NCBI GenBank assembly: GCA_035545735.1
Contig: DASZXS010000065.1
Location: 310,001 to 374,000 of the forward strand
Source of the DNA: JAJYKC01 sp035545735
GTDB lineage: Bacteria; Acidobacteriota; Terriglobia; Bryobacterales; Bryobacteraceae
Length of the DNA: 64,000 nucleotides
Direction of reading: 5' to 3'
Of the stretch, positions 6,991 through 15,405 are shown one piece after another. Made by a program: the position numbers and the translations under genes. A model generated the notes under the pieces. The model was not told the origin of the DNA, ran no database searches, and saw nothing but the letters and a program-made list of their open reading frames with translations. Numbering within the stretch: position 1 is the stretch's first letter; the number at the start of each line of letters is the position of its first letter.

Positions 6991-8799
6991 CTAGCGCGCC
7001 TTCGGTATGGGAAGGAAGGGATTGACCCCGGGCTTAAACGGAGGCGGCGCGGAGCGGGTTCCGGGCGCCGGCGCCGGTGCGGCTACCACGGGAGGCGGCG
7101 CCGGGTTGTAGGGCGCCAGCACCGGGCGTGGAAAATCGGTTTCGAGCAGCCAGACCGCGCGCTTGGGATAGTACCGGCAGAGCGCGGCGTTCTCCTCATC
7201 GCCCCGGTCGCGGGCCCACACCACGCGCGCGGCATCGATATCGGCCGCGTTATAGACCCATTCATCCTGAAAGATATGACGCGGGCTGTAGCGGACAAAC
7301 ACGAGTTGCCGGCCGGGCAGCCGCGCCAGTTGCTCGCGGACGGAGATACGCCGCGAAGGGTTGTCATGGTTGATCGTGTTCCAGGTTTCGTATTGGCGCA
7401 TGGTCCGGGAAATCCCGGAATCGTCAAAGAGATGCGCGCCGTACCAGAAGCAGAAGTGCGCCGCGCAAAGGAAAACAAGCAGCCTCGCGGCGAAAGCTCC
7501 GTAAGCCGAGCGTGAAAGCTGTTCGAGCCCGCTGACGGACATCAGCAGAAAGAGACACGAAATGGCGGCAATGTAGTGGAACTGAAAGGCAGGGAAGAAA
7601 TTGACGCCGAGCGCGAACAGAACGGCGGTCAGCGCAACCCAAAGCATTCGATATTGCCGAATTCGCACCAGAAACACCAGCAGCGCCAGGTAAAGCGGGA
7701 CCAGGAAAAAGAACCGGTAGTAACGAACGCGATACTCCAGGCGCAGGAAATAGCTGCCGGGGGTTTCGGCGGAGTTGGCGCGAAAGGCAAGCTGCATCTT
7801 ATATCCCAGCGCCTGCTGCAGAGTCAGTTCCCGATGCGGCGTCGGGTCGGCTTGAAACGTGAGCGCGGCCGGGACTCCATATTGGTACTGGCTGAGCATT
7901 TCCGGCAGCGTCGTCCAACTCCCCGTCACTTCCTTGTTCTGCGCCAGCGTTACTAATAGCGCCGGAAGCAGCGCCAGGGCGCCAATGCCGGCCAGACGGA
8001 CGAGGGGACGTATGCCGTTCCAGCGCCGGAGTTCGGGAAGAAAAAACAGAATGACGCTCAATCCCAAGAAGATCGATTCGAACTGCCGGGTAAGCGCGTG
8101 GATTCCCAGGCCGAGTCCGAGCAGGATTGCGTCGCGGATGCGGCCATGCTCGCGCAAGCGGGGCAGCGCTCCGAATACCAGACAGCCCGCGCTGGCGGGA
8201 ACTGCTCCTCCCCAATAGCTATTCGTCCATTGGTTCAACGGGCCGAATTCCATCACGGCGAGCAACCCTCCCAGGAGCGCCCAGCCCGGGGATATCCAGC
8301 CGCGGAGCATCCAATAGCAAAGCCCGCAAAATACGCCGGCGGCGAGAAGCACCCCGGCCCAGGGACACCCGAACAGCGTCCAGCCGATGGCGAGGCAGAG
8401 GCCCTGTCCGATGGGATAAATGGAGCTGTAGGTGGGCTCCTGCAAAACGAAAAACGTTTCGAAGAAGCGATGAAAAGGATGAGTTGGATTGGAGAGGCGG
8501 AAATGCCGCAGCGTGTCTGCTTGCAACAGGTGGCTGAACTCATCGTAGATGTCCGGCGTGGGGACGGGATGGTGGGGGAGCAGGGCGAGCCGCAAAAGCA
8601 CCGGCAGGGCGGCCAGCAGAACGAAACACCAGACAGTCTTGCGCGCAAACCACTGGCCGGAAGGCTGAAGCCACGGCCGCCAGACTGCCGCGAGCGCGAC
8701 AAAGAAGGCCGCCAGCCCGAATTCTACAAAATCGCTCGCGCCGAAACCGATGGGATTGTGGAATGGGGCAAAGGATTGAAACAGGCTGTCCAGACGCAT
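6991..8799 (-). CDS. Polytopic membrane protein, GT-C glycosyltransferase-like (paralogue 1)
   Basis: A 602-residue multi-pass membrane protein, first of two tandem paralogues. The first exposed loop reads DIYDEFSHLLQADTLRHF, with the acidic pair typical of GT-C enzymes that use polyprenyl-phosphate sugars on the outer face of the membrane. The tail is proline/alanine-rich (APAPAPGTRSAPPP), a likely unstructured extension that the second copy has in shorter form. The start is ATG 8799, which has a strong GGAGGGG five bases upstream; an open frame continues to 8910 but has no support. It is divergent from a methyltransferase gene, and both fit a surface-glycan locus. Confidence 0.75.
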   Translation of the reverse strand: MRLDSLFQSFAPFHNPIGFGASDFVEFGLAAFFVALAAVWRPWLQPSGQWFARKTVWCFVLLAALPVLLRLALLPHHPVPTPDIYDEFSHLLQADTLRHFRLSNPTHPFHRFFETFFVLQEPTYSSIYPIGQGLCLAIGWTLFGCPWAGVLLAAGVFCGLCYWMLRGWISPGWALLGGLLAVMEFGPLNQWTNSYWGGAVPASAGCLVFGALPRLREHGRIRDAILLGLGLGIHALTRQFESIFLGLSVILFFLPELRRWNGIRPLVRLAGIGALALLPALLVTLAQNKEVTGSWTTLPEMLSQYQYGVPAALTFQADPTPHRELTLQQALGYKMQLAFRANSAETPGSYFLRLEYRVRYYRFFFLVPLYLALLVFLVRIRQYRMLWVALTAVLFALGVNFFPAFQFHYIAAISCLFLLMSVSGLEQLSRSAYGAFAARLLVFLCAAHFCFWYGAHLFDDSGISRTMRQYETWNTINHDNPSRRISVREQLARLPGRQLVFVRYSPRHIFQDEWVYNAADIDAARVVWARDRGDEENAALCRYYPKRAVWLLETDFPRPVLAPYNPAPPPVVAAPAPAPGTRSAPPPFKPGVNPFLPIPKAR

Positions 8800-8832
8800 C
8801 GAGCCCCTCCATTCTCGCGCGTTTTCCGCCGC

Positions 8833-8838
8833 TATACT
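8833..8838 (+). promoter_or_regulatory. Putative -10 box of the methyltransferase gene
   Basis: TATACT, ending 8 bases before GTG 8847. There is no Shine-Dalgarno in the gap, consistent with a leaderless message. Confidence 0.5.
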
Positions 8839-8846
8839 CGTTGCTT

Positions 8847-9566
8847 GTGAGCAGTGTGGTAACAACGTCCGCCTACACCATTGAGGACCAGCGGCGAATG
8901 GCCAAGGCAAGGAATTATTTCGCCTGGCAGGCCCGCCTGGTCATGCCCGAACTTGGCGCGCGGGTGCTTGAGGCCGGCTGCGGAACGGGCAATTTTTCGC
9001 GATGGCTGGTCGATCGCACCGCGGTGATGGGGATCGATTCCGACGAGGTGTGTATTTCCCGATGGCGTGAGCGTTACGCCGGCCGGACGAACCTGGAGGC
9101 GCGCGTTTGCGATTTGGACAGCCCGGAGTTTCAGGAGCTTTCCCGGTTTCGAGCGGATTCCTGCGTCTGCCTGAATGTGTTGGAACATGTCGAGCGCGAT
9201 GAGCAAGCGCTGCGAGCGATGGCGTCCGTTCTTCAACCGGCGGGGACGATCGTTCTATTGGTTCCGGCCTTCCCCACTCTGGCGGGGCCGATTGATGCGC
9301 GTTTAGGGCACCATCGCCGCTACACCAGGCGGTCGCTCACGCGGGTGGCGGAGGCGGCGGGACTCCGCGCGGAAAAGCTGCGCTACGTGAATTTCGTTGG
9401 ATTTTTCGGATGGTGGGCGAACTCGCATATTTTTAGGAGACAGGCTCAATCGGAGCTGCAAATCACCATTTTCGACCGTGCGATTGTGCCGTGGCTCTCC
9501 CGGCTGGAGCATTGGATCGCTCCTCCATTTGGCCAATCCTTGTTCGCGGTCCTGCGCAAACCATGA
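8847..9566 (+). CDS. Class I SAM-dependent methyltransferase
   Basis: A methyltransferase of about 239 residues with the SAM-binding motif VLEAGCGTGNFS near residue 45, acidic loop VMGIDSDE, and post-motif NVLEHVERDEQALRAM, as in UbiE/type-11 methyltransferases. The C-terminal part (YVNFVGFFGWWANSHIF) is hydrophobic and may contact membrane lipid. GTG 8847 is chosen because TATACT lies just upstream; the frame stays open further 5' into the divergent gene. The stop overlaps the start of the next gene (ATGA), so the two are translationally coupled. The likely substrate is a glycan or lipid intermediate handled by the adjacent GT2, an inference from context. Confidence 0.8.
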   Translation: MSSVVTTSAYTIEDQRRMAKARNYFAWQARLVMPELGARVLEAGCGTGNFSRWLVDRTAVMGIDSDEVCISRWRERYAGRTNLEARVCDLDSPEFQELSRFRADSCVCLNVLEHVERDEQALRAMASVLQPAGTIVLLVPAFPTLAGPIDARLGHHRRYTRRSLTRVAEAAGLRAEKLRYVNFVGFFGWWANSHIFRRQAQSELQITIFDRAIVPWLSRLEHWIAPPFGQSLFAVLRKP

Positions 9567-10315
9567 AGGTCTCCATCATCATTCCGGTTTACAACGAATT
9601 CCGGCTCTTCAACGCTGTCCTGGAACGGGTGTGCTCCGCGTCTTTGCCTTCCGGGTGGTCTCGCGAAGTGATCGTGATCGACGACGGATCGACCGATGGG
9701 ACGGCGCAGATGCTGGCGGAACATGCCGCGGCAGGGCGGATTCGCGCGCATCACGCGGCGCATGCCGGGAAAGGCGCCGCGATTCGCGCCGGAATTGCCT
9801 TGGCGACCGGGGATATCGTGCTCATTCAGGACGGCGACCTGGAATATGACCCGAACGACTACGAAAAGGTTCTTGCGCCGTTCATCGAGAACAACGCAGA
9901 CGTCGTGTACGGCTCCCGCTTCCTGGGCAAGCCGATTGGAATGGCGCGAAGGAACCGCGTTGCGAACCGGATTCTCACTGTTTCGGCGAACCTTCTGTAC
10001 GGCGCGCGAATCACCGACGAAGCGACGGCATACAAGGCGTTTCGCGCACCGGTGCTGCGAAAGATCTCGCTGCGCGCCACGCGCTTTGAATTCTGTCCGG
10101 AGGTGACCGCGAAGCTGAGGCGCTTGGGTTACCGGATTCAAGAAGTTCCCATTCGATACAACGGGCGGGGAATTGCCGACGGCAAGAAAATCCGCGCAAG
10201 GGACGGATGGGAGGCGCTGTGGACGCTAGTGCGCTATCGCTTCGTGCCCGCTCGCCGGTTGAAAGCCCGCCGAGGTGAGGATAAGGGACAGGATGCGCCG
10301 GTCCGGGGGGACTAG
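9563..10315 (+). CDS. Family 2 glycosyltransferase, dolichyl-phosphate-mannose-synthase-like
   Basis: A 250-residue GT2 that probably charges a polyprenyl phosphate with a sugar for use by GT-C transferases such as those next to it. It has VSIIIPVYNE at the N-terminus, VIVIDDGSTDGT, GKGAAIRAGIALATGDIVL, the DxD-like QDGDLEYDPNDY, VYGSRFLG and TAYKAFR. No C-terminal membrane segments are present; the tail is basic (RRLKARRGEDKG). ATG 9563 overlaps the methyltransferase stop. The final 90 bases are antisense to the end of the converging membrane protein gene. Confidence 0.85.
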   Translation: MKVSIIIPVYNEFRLFNAVLERVCSASLPSGWSREVIVIDDGSTDGTAQMLAEHAAAGRIRAHHAAHAGKGAAIRAGIALATGDIVLIQDGDLEYDPNDYEKVLAPFIENNADVVYGSRFLGKPIGMARRNRVANRILTVSANLLYGARITDEATAYKAFRAPVLRKISLRATRFEFCPEVTAKLRRLGYRIQEVPIRYNGRGIADGKKIRARDGWEALWTLVRYRFVPARRLKARRGEDKGQDAPVRGD

Positions 10316-12154
10316 GAATGTTTTGTCTGCCGTGATGCTCAGGATGGCCGAACCGCTGTTGGCGGCAAGCGGGTCTGTCTCAATCGTGTACGCGCCGGGC
10401 CGGGTATAGTTCCTGCGGGCAATCTCGTGTCCATCGAGCGCGAGGACAACGCCGCGGGTGGGCGATGTATCGGGAATGACGAATTTCACTTCGATAGGCG
10501 CCGGAGCGGTGGGCGGCTTCAACGCCACTACTCCTTGTCCCCCCATCCAGCGCCAGGGGTTGCCGTCCAATCCGTAGATGCCGCTAACGATCTGCCGCTC
10601 GGCCTCGGGTGCGTTCATGGAGAGATAAGATAGCGTGGGCGTGCGCTCCACTACCATTTCGGCCCTTACCCGGTCGATCGGCGCCGTGGAAATATCGAAC
10701 GGACGAAGCCCCGCGAACGTTGACGACCAGGCGGACTTACCGTTCAGCGAGACGAGGCGCAGCGGAATGGAGGACGTAATGTCCCGGTGGGAGATTTCCG
10801 CCAGCCTGCCTTTTGCGCCCGGCACTTCCAAAGGGTACGCCAAAGCGCTTGTTACTATGATGTCTCCCGGTAAGACGTTCTGCCCCGCGAGCAGAGGGAC
10901 AGCGCCCTCCCGTTCGAGGTAGAAGCGCAGTCCCCATTCTCCGTTGATCCAGATGCGTTTCGTCGCAGCGTCGTCTCTTAAGGAGGCGGCGAACTGGCGG
11001 TACCCGCCCCAGTGCCGATAGTTCACCAGGGCAAGCGCGATCGCCAGTGCGAATCCCGCGGCGGCGCCGTAGCAGAGCCAGTGCTTCTTCATTTTTTGCG
11101 AGACCAGGATGGATACCGGCAATGCCAGCGGCAGAAGGTAACGCGCCGATCCGGCGAAAAACAGAACCAGCGCCGAAGCGAAAAAGATCAGAACCCAAGC
11201 CGACGGGAATTCCCGCGCGTGAAGCGCGCACCAGAGGAGGATCACCAGCCCGGTGGCGATGGACAGCCAGAAAAGGGGATTCGGATCGTAGACGGCCGCG
11301 GCGGCAACCAGGGGCAGCAGCCAGAGCGCCTTTCGCTGCCAAAACGCGGCCAGGGAGAGGGGCAGGAAAACCACCCATCCTAAATGCGTTGTAAGCGCCA
11401 CTGCGCTCTTGATCTTCTGCGCGAATGCCTGAAGATCGTATGTTTGCATGTAGCCCGCCAGAACCGTGGCCGGAAGGGCCCCCGTGGAGGCGCGCTCCGC
11501 GAACTGCCAGATGAGCAGCACCGCCGGCGCAGCGAATACCGCCGCCCATGCCGGTTTCCAATCGCTCCGGCGAAGCCACAAATAAAACAGGAGAATCGGA
11601 ACCAGCACGATGGACTGATATGCCGCCATCGCGGCGAGTGCGGCCGGAATCACGAACAGCGCCAGCAGCCCCGCGGACCGCCGCTCGACCGCCGCGAGAA
11701 AGACGGCGATGGAGGCAAGCCAAAACGCCAGGAAAGGCAGATCGGACTCGAGAGAATTACCGTTCACCACGAACGCCGGCGTCGCGAGGAAAAGCAAAGT
11801 CGCCACGAACGGCCGCGCGGTCAGCCGGCGTGCGATCGAAAATGCGCTCCATGCGGCGATGCAGGAAAACAGGATATAAGCGGAGTGATACGGAATCTCG
11901 GCGACGGTTCCGATTAAGGCCAGCAGCGCCGCCAGATACCATGCGTCGAGCGGAGGATGCGGATGCCCTCGCATATCGACGATGCGGCCCTGGAAGGCGT
12001 AGCGAGCGTGATTCGGATGAAGAGGATCAATCTGCGCGTGTTCCGCCCCGGCGAGGTAATAGACGTCGTCTCCCTGAATTGCCTGATTCAGAAAGGGAAG
12101 GCGCAGAGCAACAACGACAAGCGTGATGAGCAGGAAGCCGGTCCAGCCCCGCAC
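10226..12154 (-). CDS. Large GT-C-like membrane glycosyltransferase
   Basis: A 642-residue protein with an N-terminal half of many transmembrane helices and a soluble C-terminal region of about 250 residues. The first exterior loop holds NQAIQGDDVYYLAG and later HPHPPLDAWY, both typical of ArnT/PMT-family (GT39/GT83) enzymes, which move a sugar from a polyprenyl phosphate carrier to a lipid or protein outside the membrane. The start is GTG 12154, only two bases after the gcvPB stop, so it is transcribed at the end of the glycine cleavage operon although no functional link is evident. Its 3' end overlaps the GT2 gene by 90 bases in antisense. Exact substrate unknown. Confidence 0.75.
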   Translation of the reverse strand: MRGWTGFLLITLVVVALRLPFLNQAIQGDDVYYLAGAEHAQIDPLHPNHARYAFQGRIVDMRGHPHPPLDAWYLAALLALIGTVAEIPYHSAYILFSCIAAWSAFSIARRLTARPFVATLLFLATPAFVVNGNSLESDLPFLAFWLASIAVFLAAVERRSAGLLALFVIPAALAAMAAYQSIVLVPILLFYLWLRRSDWKPAWAAVFAAPAVLLIWQFAERASTGALPATVLAGYMQTYDLQAFAQKIKSAVALTTHLGWVVFLPLSLAAFWQRKALWLLPLVAAAAVYDPNPLFWLSIATGLVILLWCALHAREFPSAWVLIFFASALVLFFAGSARYLLPLALPVSILVSQKMKKHWLCYGAAAGFALAIALALVNYRHWGGYRQFAASLRDDAATKRIWINGEWGLRFYLEREGAVPLLAGQNVLPGDIIVTSALAYPLEVPGAKGRLAEISHRDITSSIPLRLVSLNGKSAWSSTFAGLRPFDISTAPIDRVRAEMVVERTPTLSYLSMNAPEAERQIVSGIYGLDGNPWRWMGGQGVVALKPPTAPAPIEVKFVIPDTSPTRGVVLALDGHEIARRNYTRPGAYTIETDPLAANSGSAILSITADKTFLVPPDRRILSLILTSAGFQPASGHEAIAH

Positions 12155-12156
12155 GG

Positions 12157-13647
12157 TCAGGCTTCGTCGGCTGCCGGCTTCCAGCGAACCACGGGTTTGC
12201 GCGCGGCCGTGACTTCATCGACGCGATTCGTCCGCGTCGAGTGCGGAGCTTTCAGAACCAGTTCCGGATCTTCTTCCACTTCCTTGGCGATCGAAATCAT
12301 CGCGTCCACAAACAGGTCCAATTCCCGCTTGCCTTCCGTTTCGGTCGGTTCAATCATCAACGCGCCGTGTACGATGAGTGGGAAACTCACCGTGTACGGG
12401 TGGAAGCCATAATCGATGAGCCGTTTTGCGATGTCGCCCGTTCTCACGCCGCGCTTCGCTTGCATTTCGTCGCTGAAGACGCATTCGTGCATCGTGGGCG
12501 CCTTGTGGGGATGGTCGTAATAGGGCTCCAGCAGCGTCCGGATATAGTTGGCGTTCAACAAAGCGTCCATCGTGGCGTTCTTCAGGCCGGGCCCGCCGTG
12601 CGCCATGATGTAGGCGAGCGCGCGTACCAGCACGCCGAAGTTTCCGTAGAAGGCGCGGACCCGTCCGATGGAGTCCGGACGATCGTAGTTCCATGTCCAT
12701 TGGCCTTCCCGCCGCAGAAGCCGGGGAACGGGGAGAAAGGGTTCGAGATGGCCCTTGACGGCCACAGCGCCCGAGCCTGGGCCACCTCCGCCGTGCGGAG
12801 TGGAAAACGTCTTGTGCAGGTTCAGGTGCATCACGTCGACGCCGAAGTCCCCAGGGCGTGCGATGCCGACCAGCGCGTTCATGTTTGCCCCGTCCATGTA
12901 GACCTGCGCGCCCTTCCCGTGCAGAATGGCCGCGATCCGGGTGATGTTCTCCTCAAAGACGCCAACCGTGTTCGGATTGGTAATCATCAGCGCCGCCGTA
13001 TCCTCGTCACACAAACGGACCAGCGCCTCCATGTCGACCATTCCCCGGTCGTTCGACGGCAGGTTCCGCACCTGGTAGCCCGCCATGTGGGCTGTCGCAG
13101 GGTTCGTGCCGTGCGCCGAGTCGGGAATGAGAATGTTCTTGCGAGGGTTGCCGCGCGATTCGAGCAGAGCCCGGATCAACAGAATGCCGGTGAATTCTCC
13201 GTGCGCGCCGGCGGCAGGCTGCAGCGTTACCGCGTCCATTCCGGTGATCTCGGCGAGAGCGTTCTCGAGAACCGCCATCACCTCCATTGCGCCTTGGGAA
13301 AGCGACTCCGGCTGATAGGGATGCGCCCATGCCAGGCCTTCGATCCGGGCAACCGCCTCATTCACGCGCGGGTTGTACTTCATGGTGCAGGACCCCAGCG
13401 GATAGAGACCGAGATCGATGGCGTAGTTGTAGGTAGACAAACGGCTGAAGTGGCGGATCGCCTCCACCTCGCTGACTTCGGGAAACCCTTCGATTTCGCG
13501 GCGTGTATTGGATTCGCCCAGGGCGGCTGCCGGATCGACGGCGGGCACGTCGAGATCGGGCAGTTGATAGCCGATTTTCCCGGGAGAACTGCTCTCAAAC
13601 AGCAGTGGCTCATTCTGGGTGATGTGCGGGCGGACTTTGCGGATCAT
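12157..13647 (-). CDS. gcvPB: Glycine dehydrogenase (decarboxylating) subunit 2
   Basis: The PLP-binding half of the split P-protein of the glycine cleavage system, 496 residues. With GcvPA it decarboxylates glycine and passes the aminomethyl group to lipoyl-GcvH. Visible signatures are YNYAIDLGLYPLGSCTMKYNP, the Gly-rich HGTNPATAHMAGY, YMDGANMNALVG and the PLP-lysine segment NLHKTFSTPHGGGGPGSG. The start is ATG 13647, overlapping the gcvPA stop by four bases (ATGA). A much longer upstream open frame is antisense-like reading through gcvPA and is discounted. A membrane glycosyltransferase gene follows two bases later. Confidence 0.95.
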   Translation of the reverse strand: MIRKVRPHITQNEPLLFESSSPGKIGYQLPDLDVPAVDPAAALGESNTRREIEGFPEVSEVEAIRHFSRLSTYNYAIDLGLYPLGSCTMKYNPRVNEAVARIEGLAWAHPYQPESLSQGAMEVMAVLENALAEITGMDAVTLQPAAGAHGEFTGILLIRALLESRGNPRKNILIPDSAHGTNPATAHMAGYQVRNLPSNDRGMVDMEALVRLCDEDTAALMITNPNTVGVFEENITRIAAILHGKGAQVYMDGANMNALVGIARPGDFGVDVMHLNLHKTFSTPHGGGGPGSGAVAVKGHLEPFLPVPRLLRREGQWTWNYDRPDSIGRVRAFYGNFGVLVRALAYIMAHGGPGLKNATMDALLNANYIRTLLEPYYDHPHKAPTMHECVFSDEMQAKRGVRTGDIAKRLIDYGFHPYTVSFPLIVHGALMIEPTETEGKRELDLFVDAMISIAKEVEEDPELVLKAPHSTRTNRVDEVTAARKPVVRWKPAADEA

Positions 13648-14978
13648 TTCGCGAGAGCCTCCTCCGCCACAAATACGCCGACGAAGGCATCCATGGCCTG
13701 GCGGTCGGTCATTTCCGTGGCGCACACCAGCATCCCGCCCGCAAGCTCCGGATAGAAACGCCCCAGCGGCAGTCCACCGATGATTTTTCGCGTGAGCAGG
13801 GTTTCGTTGATCTGTTCCGGCGGCCTTCCGTTCCCGGAGACCACAAATTCGTTGAAGAACGGCCCTTTGAAACGCCGCGGCAATTGCTGCGCCAGATAAT
13901 GCGCCTTGGAGAGATTTTGAACGGCCAATTCGCGCAGCCCTTCTTTGCCGTACACGGTCATGAAGACGGTTGCCATCAGCGCGATGAGCGCCTGGTTGGT
14001 GCAGATATTGGATGTCGCCTTTTCGCGGCGGATATGTTGCTCGCGCGTGGCGAGCGTCAGGCAATAGGCGCGATTCCCATTCGCATCCTTCGTCTCCCCG
14101 ACGATTCGCCCCGGAATCTGGCGCAGATACTTCTCCTTGGTCGCGATGATGCCGGCAAAGGGGCCGCCATAGCTCGGCGAGATGGCGAAGGACTGCAATT
14201 CGCCGCAGACGATGTCCGCGTCCCGCGGCGGCTCCAGGAGTCCGAGTGAAACCGCTTCGGTGAAGCAAACGACCAGCAGCGCGCCGGATTTGTGCGCCAG
14301 CTCCGCTGCCTTCCGGACGTCCTCCACGATTCCAAAGAAGTTCGGCGACTGCACGATGACGGCCGCCACCGTGCTGTCCAGCTTCGATTCCAGATCCTCA
14401 AGATCGATGCCGCCCGAGTCGCGATCATAGGCGTACTCGACCACGTGCAACCCCTGGTGGCGGACGGAAGTTGCGAGCGTCTCGCGGTATTCCGGATGGA
14501 CCGCGCGCGACACCAGGATTCCCTCCCTCCCGGTGACCCGGGCAGCCATCAATGCGGCCTCGGGCACGGAGCTCGACCCGTCGTACATCGACGCGTTAGC
14601 GACTTCCATCCCCGTCAACTGGCAGATCATGGTCTGGAACTCGAAGATGGTGGTCAGGGTTCCCTGGGAGATTTCCGCTTGATACGGCGTGTAGGAGGTG
14701 AGGAACTCACCGCGCGAAACCACCGCGTCTACGAGTACCGGGCGGTAGTGCGAATAAACTCCCGCGCCTAAAAACGAACTGTAGCCGGTGGCATTTTCGG
14801 AAGCGCGTTGGCGGAAATAATTGACGATGTCGTATTCGGACTTACCCGCGGGAATATCCAAAGTACGCTCGAAGCGAACCTCCGCGGGCAGATGCGCAAA
14901 CAGGTCTTCCAGGGAGCCTGCGCCGATGGACGCCAGCATCTCCCGGCGCTCTGAATCCGACTTGGGTAAATATCTCAA
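13644..14978 (-). CDS. gcvPA: Glycine dehydrogenase (decarboxylating) subunit 1
   Basis: The 444-residue partner of GcvPB, resembling the N-terminal half of single-chain P-proteins but without the PLP lysine. The opening YLPKSDSERREMLASIG and the conserved SFLGAGVYSHYRP, SYTPYQAEISQGTL, MYDGSS and SPSYGGPFAGI identify it. Length matches the family. It follows gcvH by 43 bases and overlaps gcvPB by four, so co-translation of the two subunits is likely. The split P-protein is the arrangement used by many deep-branching bacteria and Firmicutes. Confidence 0.95.
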   Translation of the reverse strand: MRYLPKSDSERREMLASIGAGSLEDLFAHLPAEVRFERTLDIPAGKSEYDIVNYFRQRASENATGYSSFLGAGVYSHYRPVLVDAVVSRGEFLTSYTPYQAEISQGTLTTIFEFQTMICQLTGMEVANASMYDGSSSVPEAALMAARVTGREGILVSRAVHPEYRETLATSVRHQGLHVVEYAYDRDSGGIDLEDLESKLDSTVAAVIVQSPNFFGIVEDVRKAAELAHKSGALLVVCFTEAVSLGLLEPPRDADIVCGELQSFAISPSYGGPFAGIIATKEKYLRQIPGRIVGETKDANGNRAYCLTLATREQHIRREKATSNICTNQALIALMATVFMTVYGKEGLRELAVQNLSKAHYLAQQLPRRFKGPFFNEFVVSGNGRPPEQINETLLTRKIIGGLPLGRFYPELAGGMLVCATEMTDRQAMDAFVGVFVAEEALAK

Positions 14979-15021
14979 TTCGCACCAGCGAGAGCGCGCG
15001 AAACGAATGTTTTCGAAGCGC

Positions 15022-15405
15022 TTACTCGGCTCCTATATAGGTTTGATAGTCTTCGGCGGAGAGAAGTTGCTTGAGTTCGTCCGGGGTCGACAGCTTAATT
15101 TTAACAAGCCATGCGCTCTCATGCGGATCTTCATTCAGCTTCTCCGGCGCTTCGGCCAATTGCTCGTTGATGGCCACCACTTCACCGGAGACGGGGGCGT
15201 ACACGTCGGAAACCGCTTTTACGGATTCCACCGAGCCCATCGTCTTACCCTTTTCGAGCGCCGTGCCTTCCTTCGGAAGGTCGACGTAAACGATGTCGCC
15301 CAATTCCTTTTGTGCGTGGAAGGTGATGCCCACCGTCGCCGTGCCGTCGCCTTCGAGACGCACCCACTCATGTTCCTTGGTGTAGCGGTAATTGTCTGGA
15401 TACAT
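15022..15405 (-). CDS. gcvH: Glycine cleavage system H protein
   Basis: The lipoyl carrier of glycine cleavage, 127 residues, the usual size. It starts MYPDNYRYTKEHEWVR and carries the lipoylation segment GSVESVKAVSDVYAP, with Lys63 as the modified residue. The swinging lipoyl arm takes the aminomethyl group from GcvPAB and presents it to GcvT. The ATG directly abuts the gcvT stop codon with no gap. No lipoate-attachment gene or L-protein (lpd) is present in the window. Confidence 0.96.
   Translation of the reverse strand: MYPDNYRYTKEHEWVRLEGDGTATVGITFHAQKELGDIVYVDLPKEGTALEKGKTMGSVESVKAVSDVYAPVSGEVVAINEQLAEAPEKLNEDPHESAWLVKIKLSTPDELKQLLSAEDYQTYIGAE

Noticed and set aside
12241..13755. A 504-codon plus-strand open frame
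   Set aside because: Antisense to gcvPB, which is unmistakable; no motif in the plus-strand product.
13648..14268. N-terminal extension of gcvPB to 14268
   Set aside because: It reads through gcvPA in another frame; GcvPB proteins start at the MIRKVRP-type sequence at 13647.
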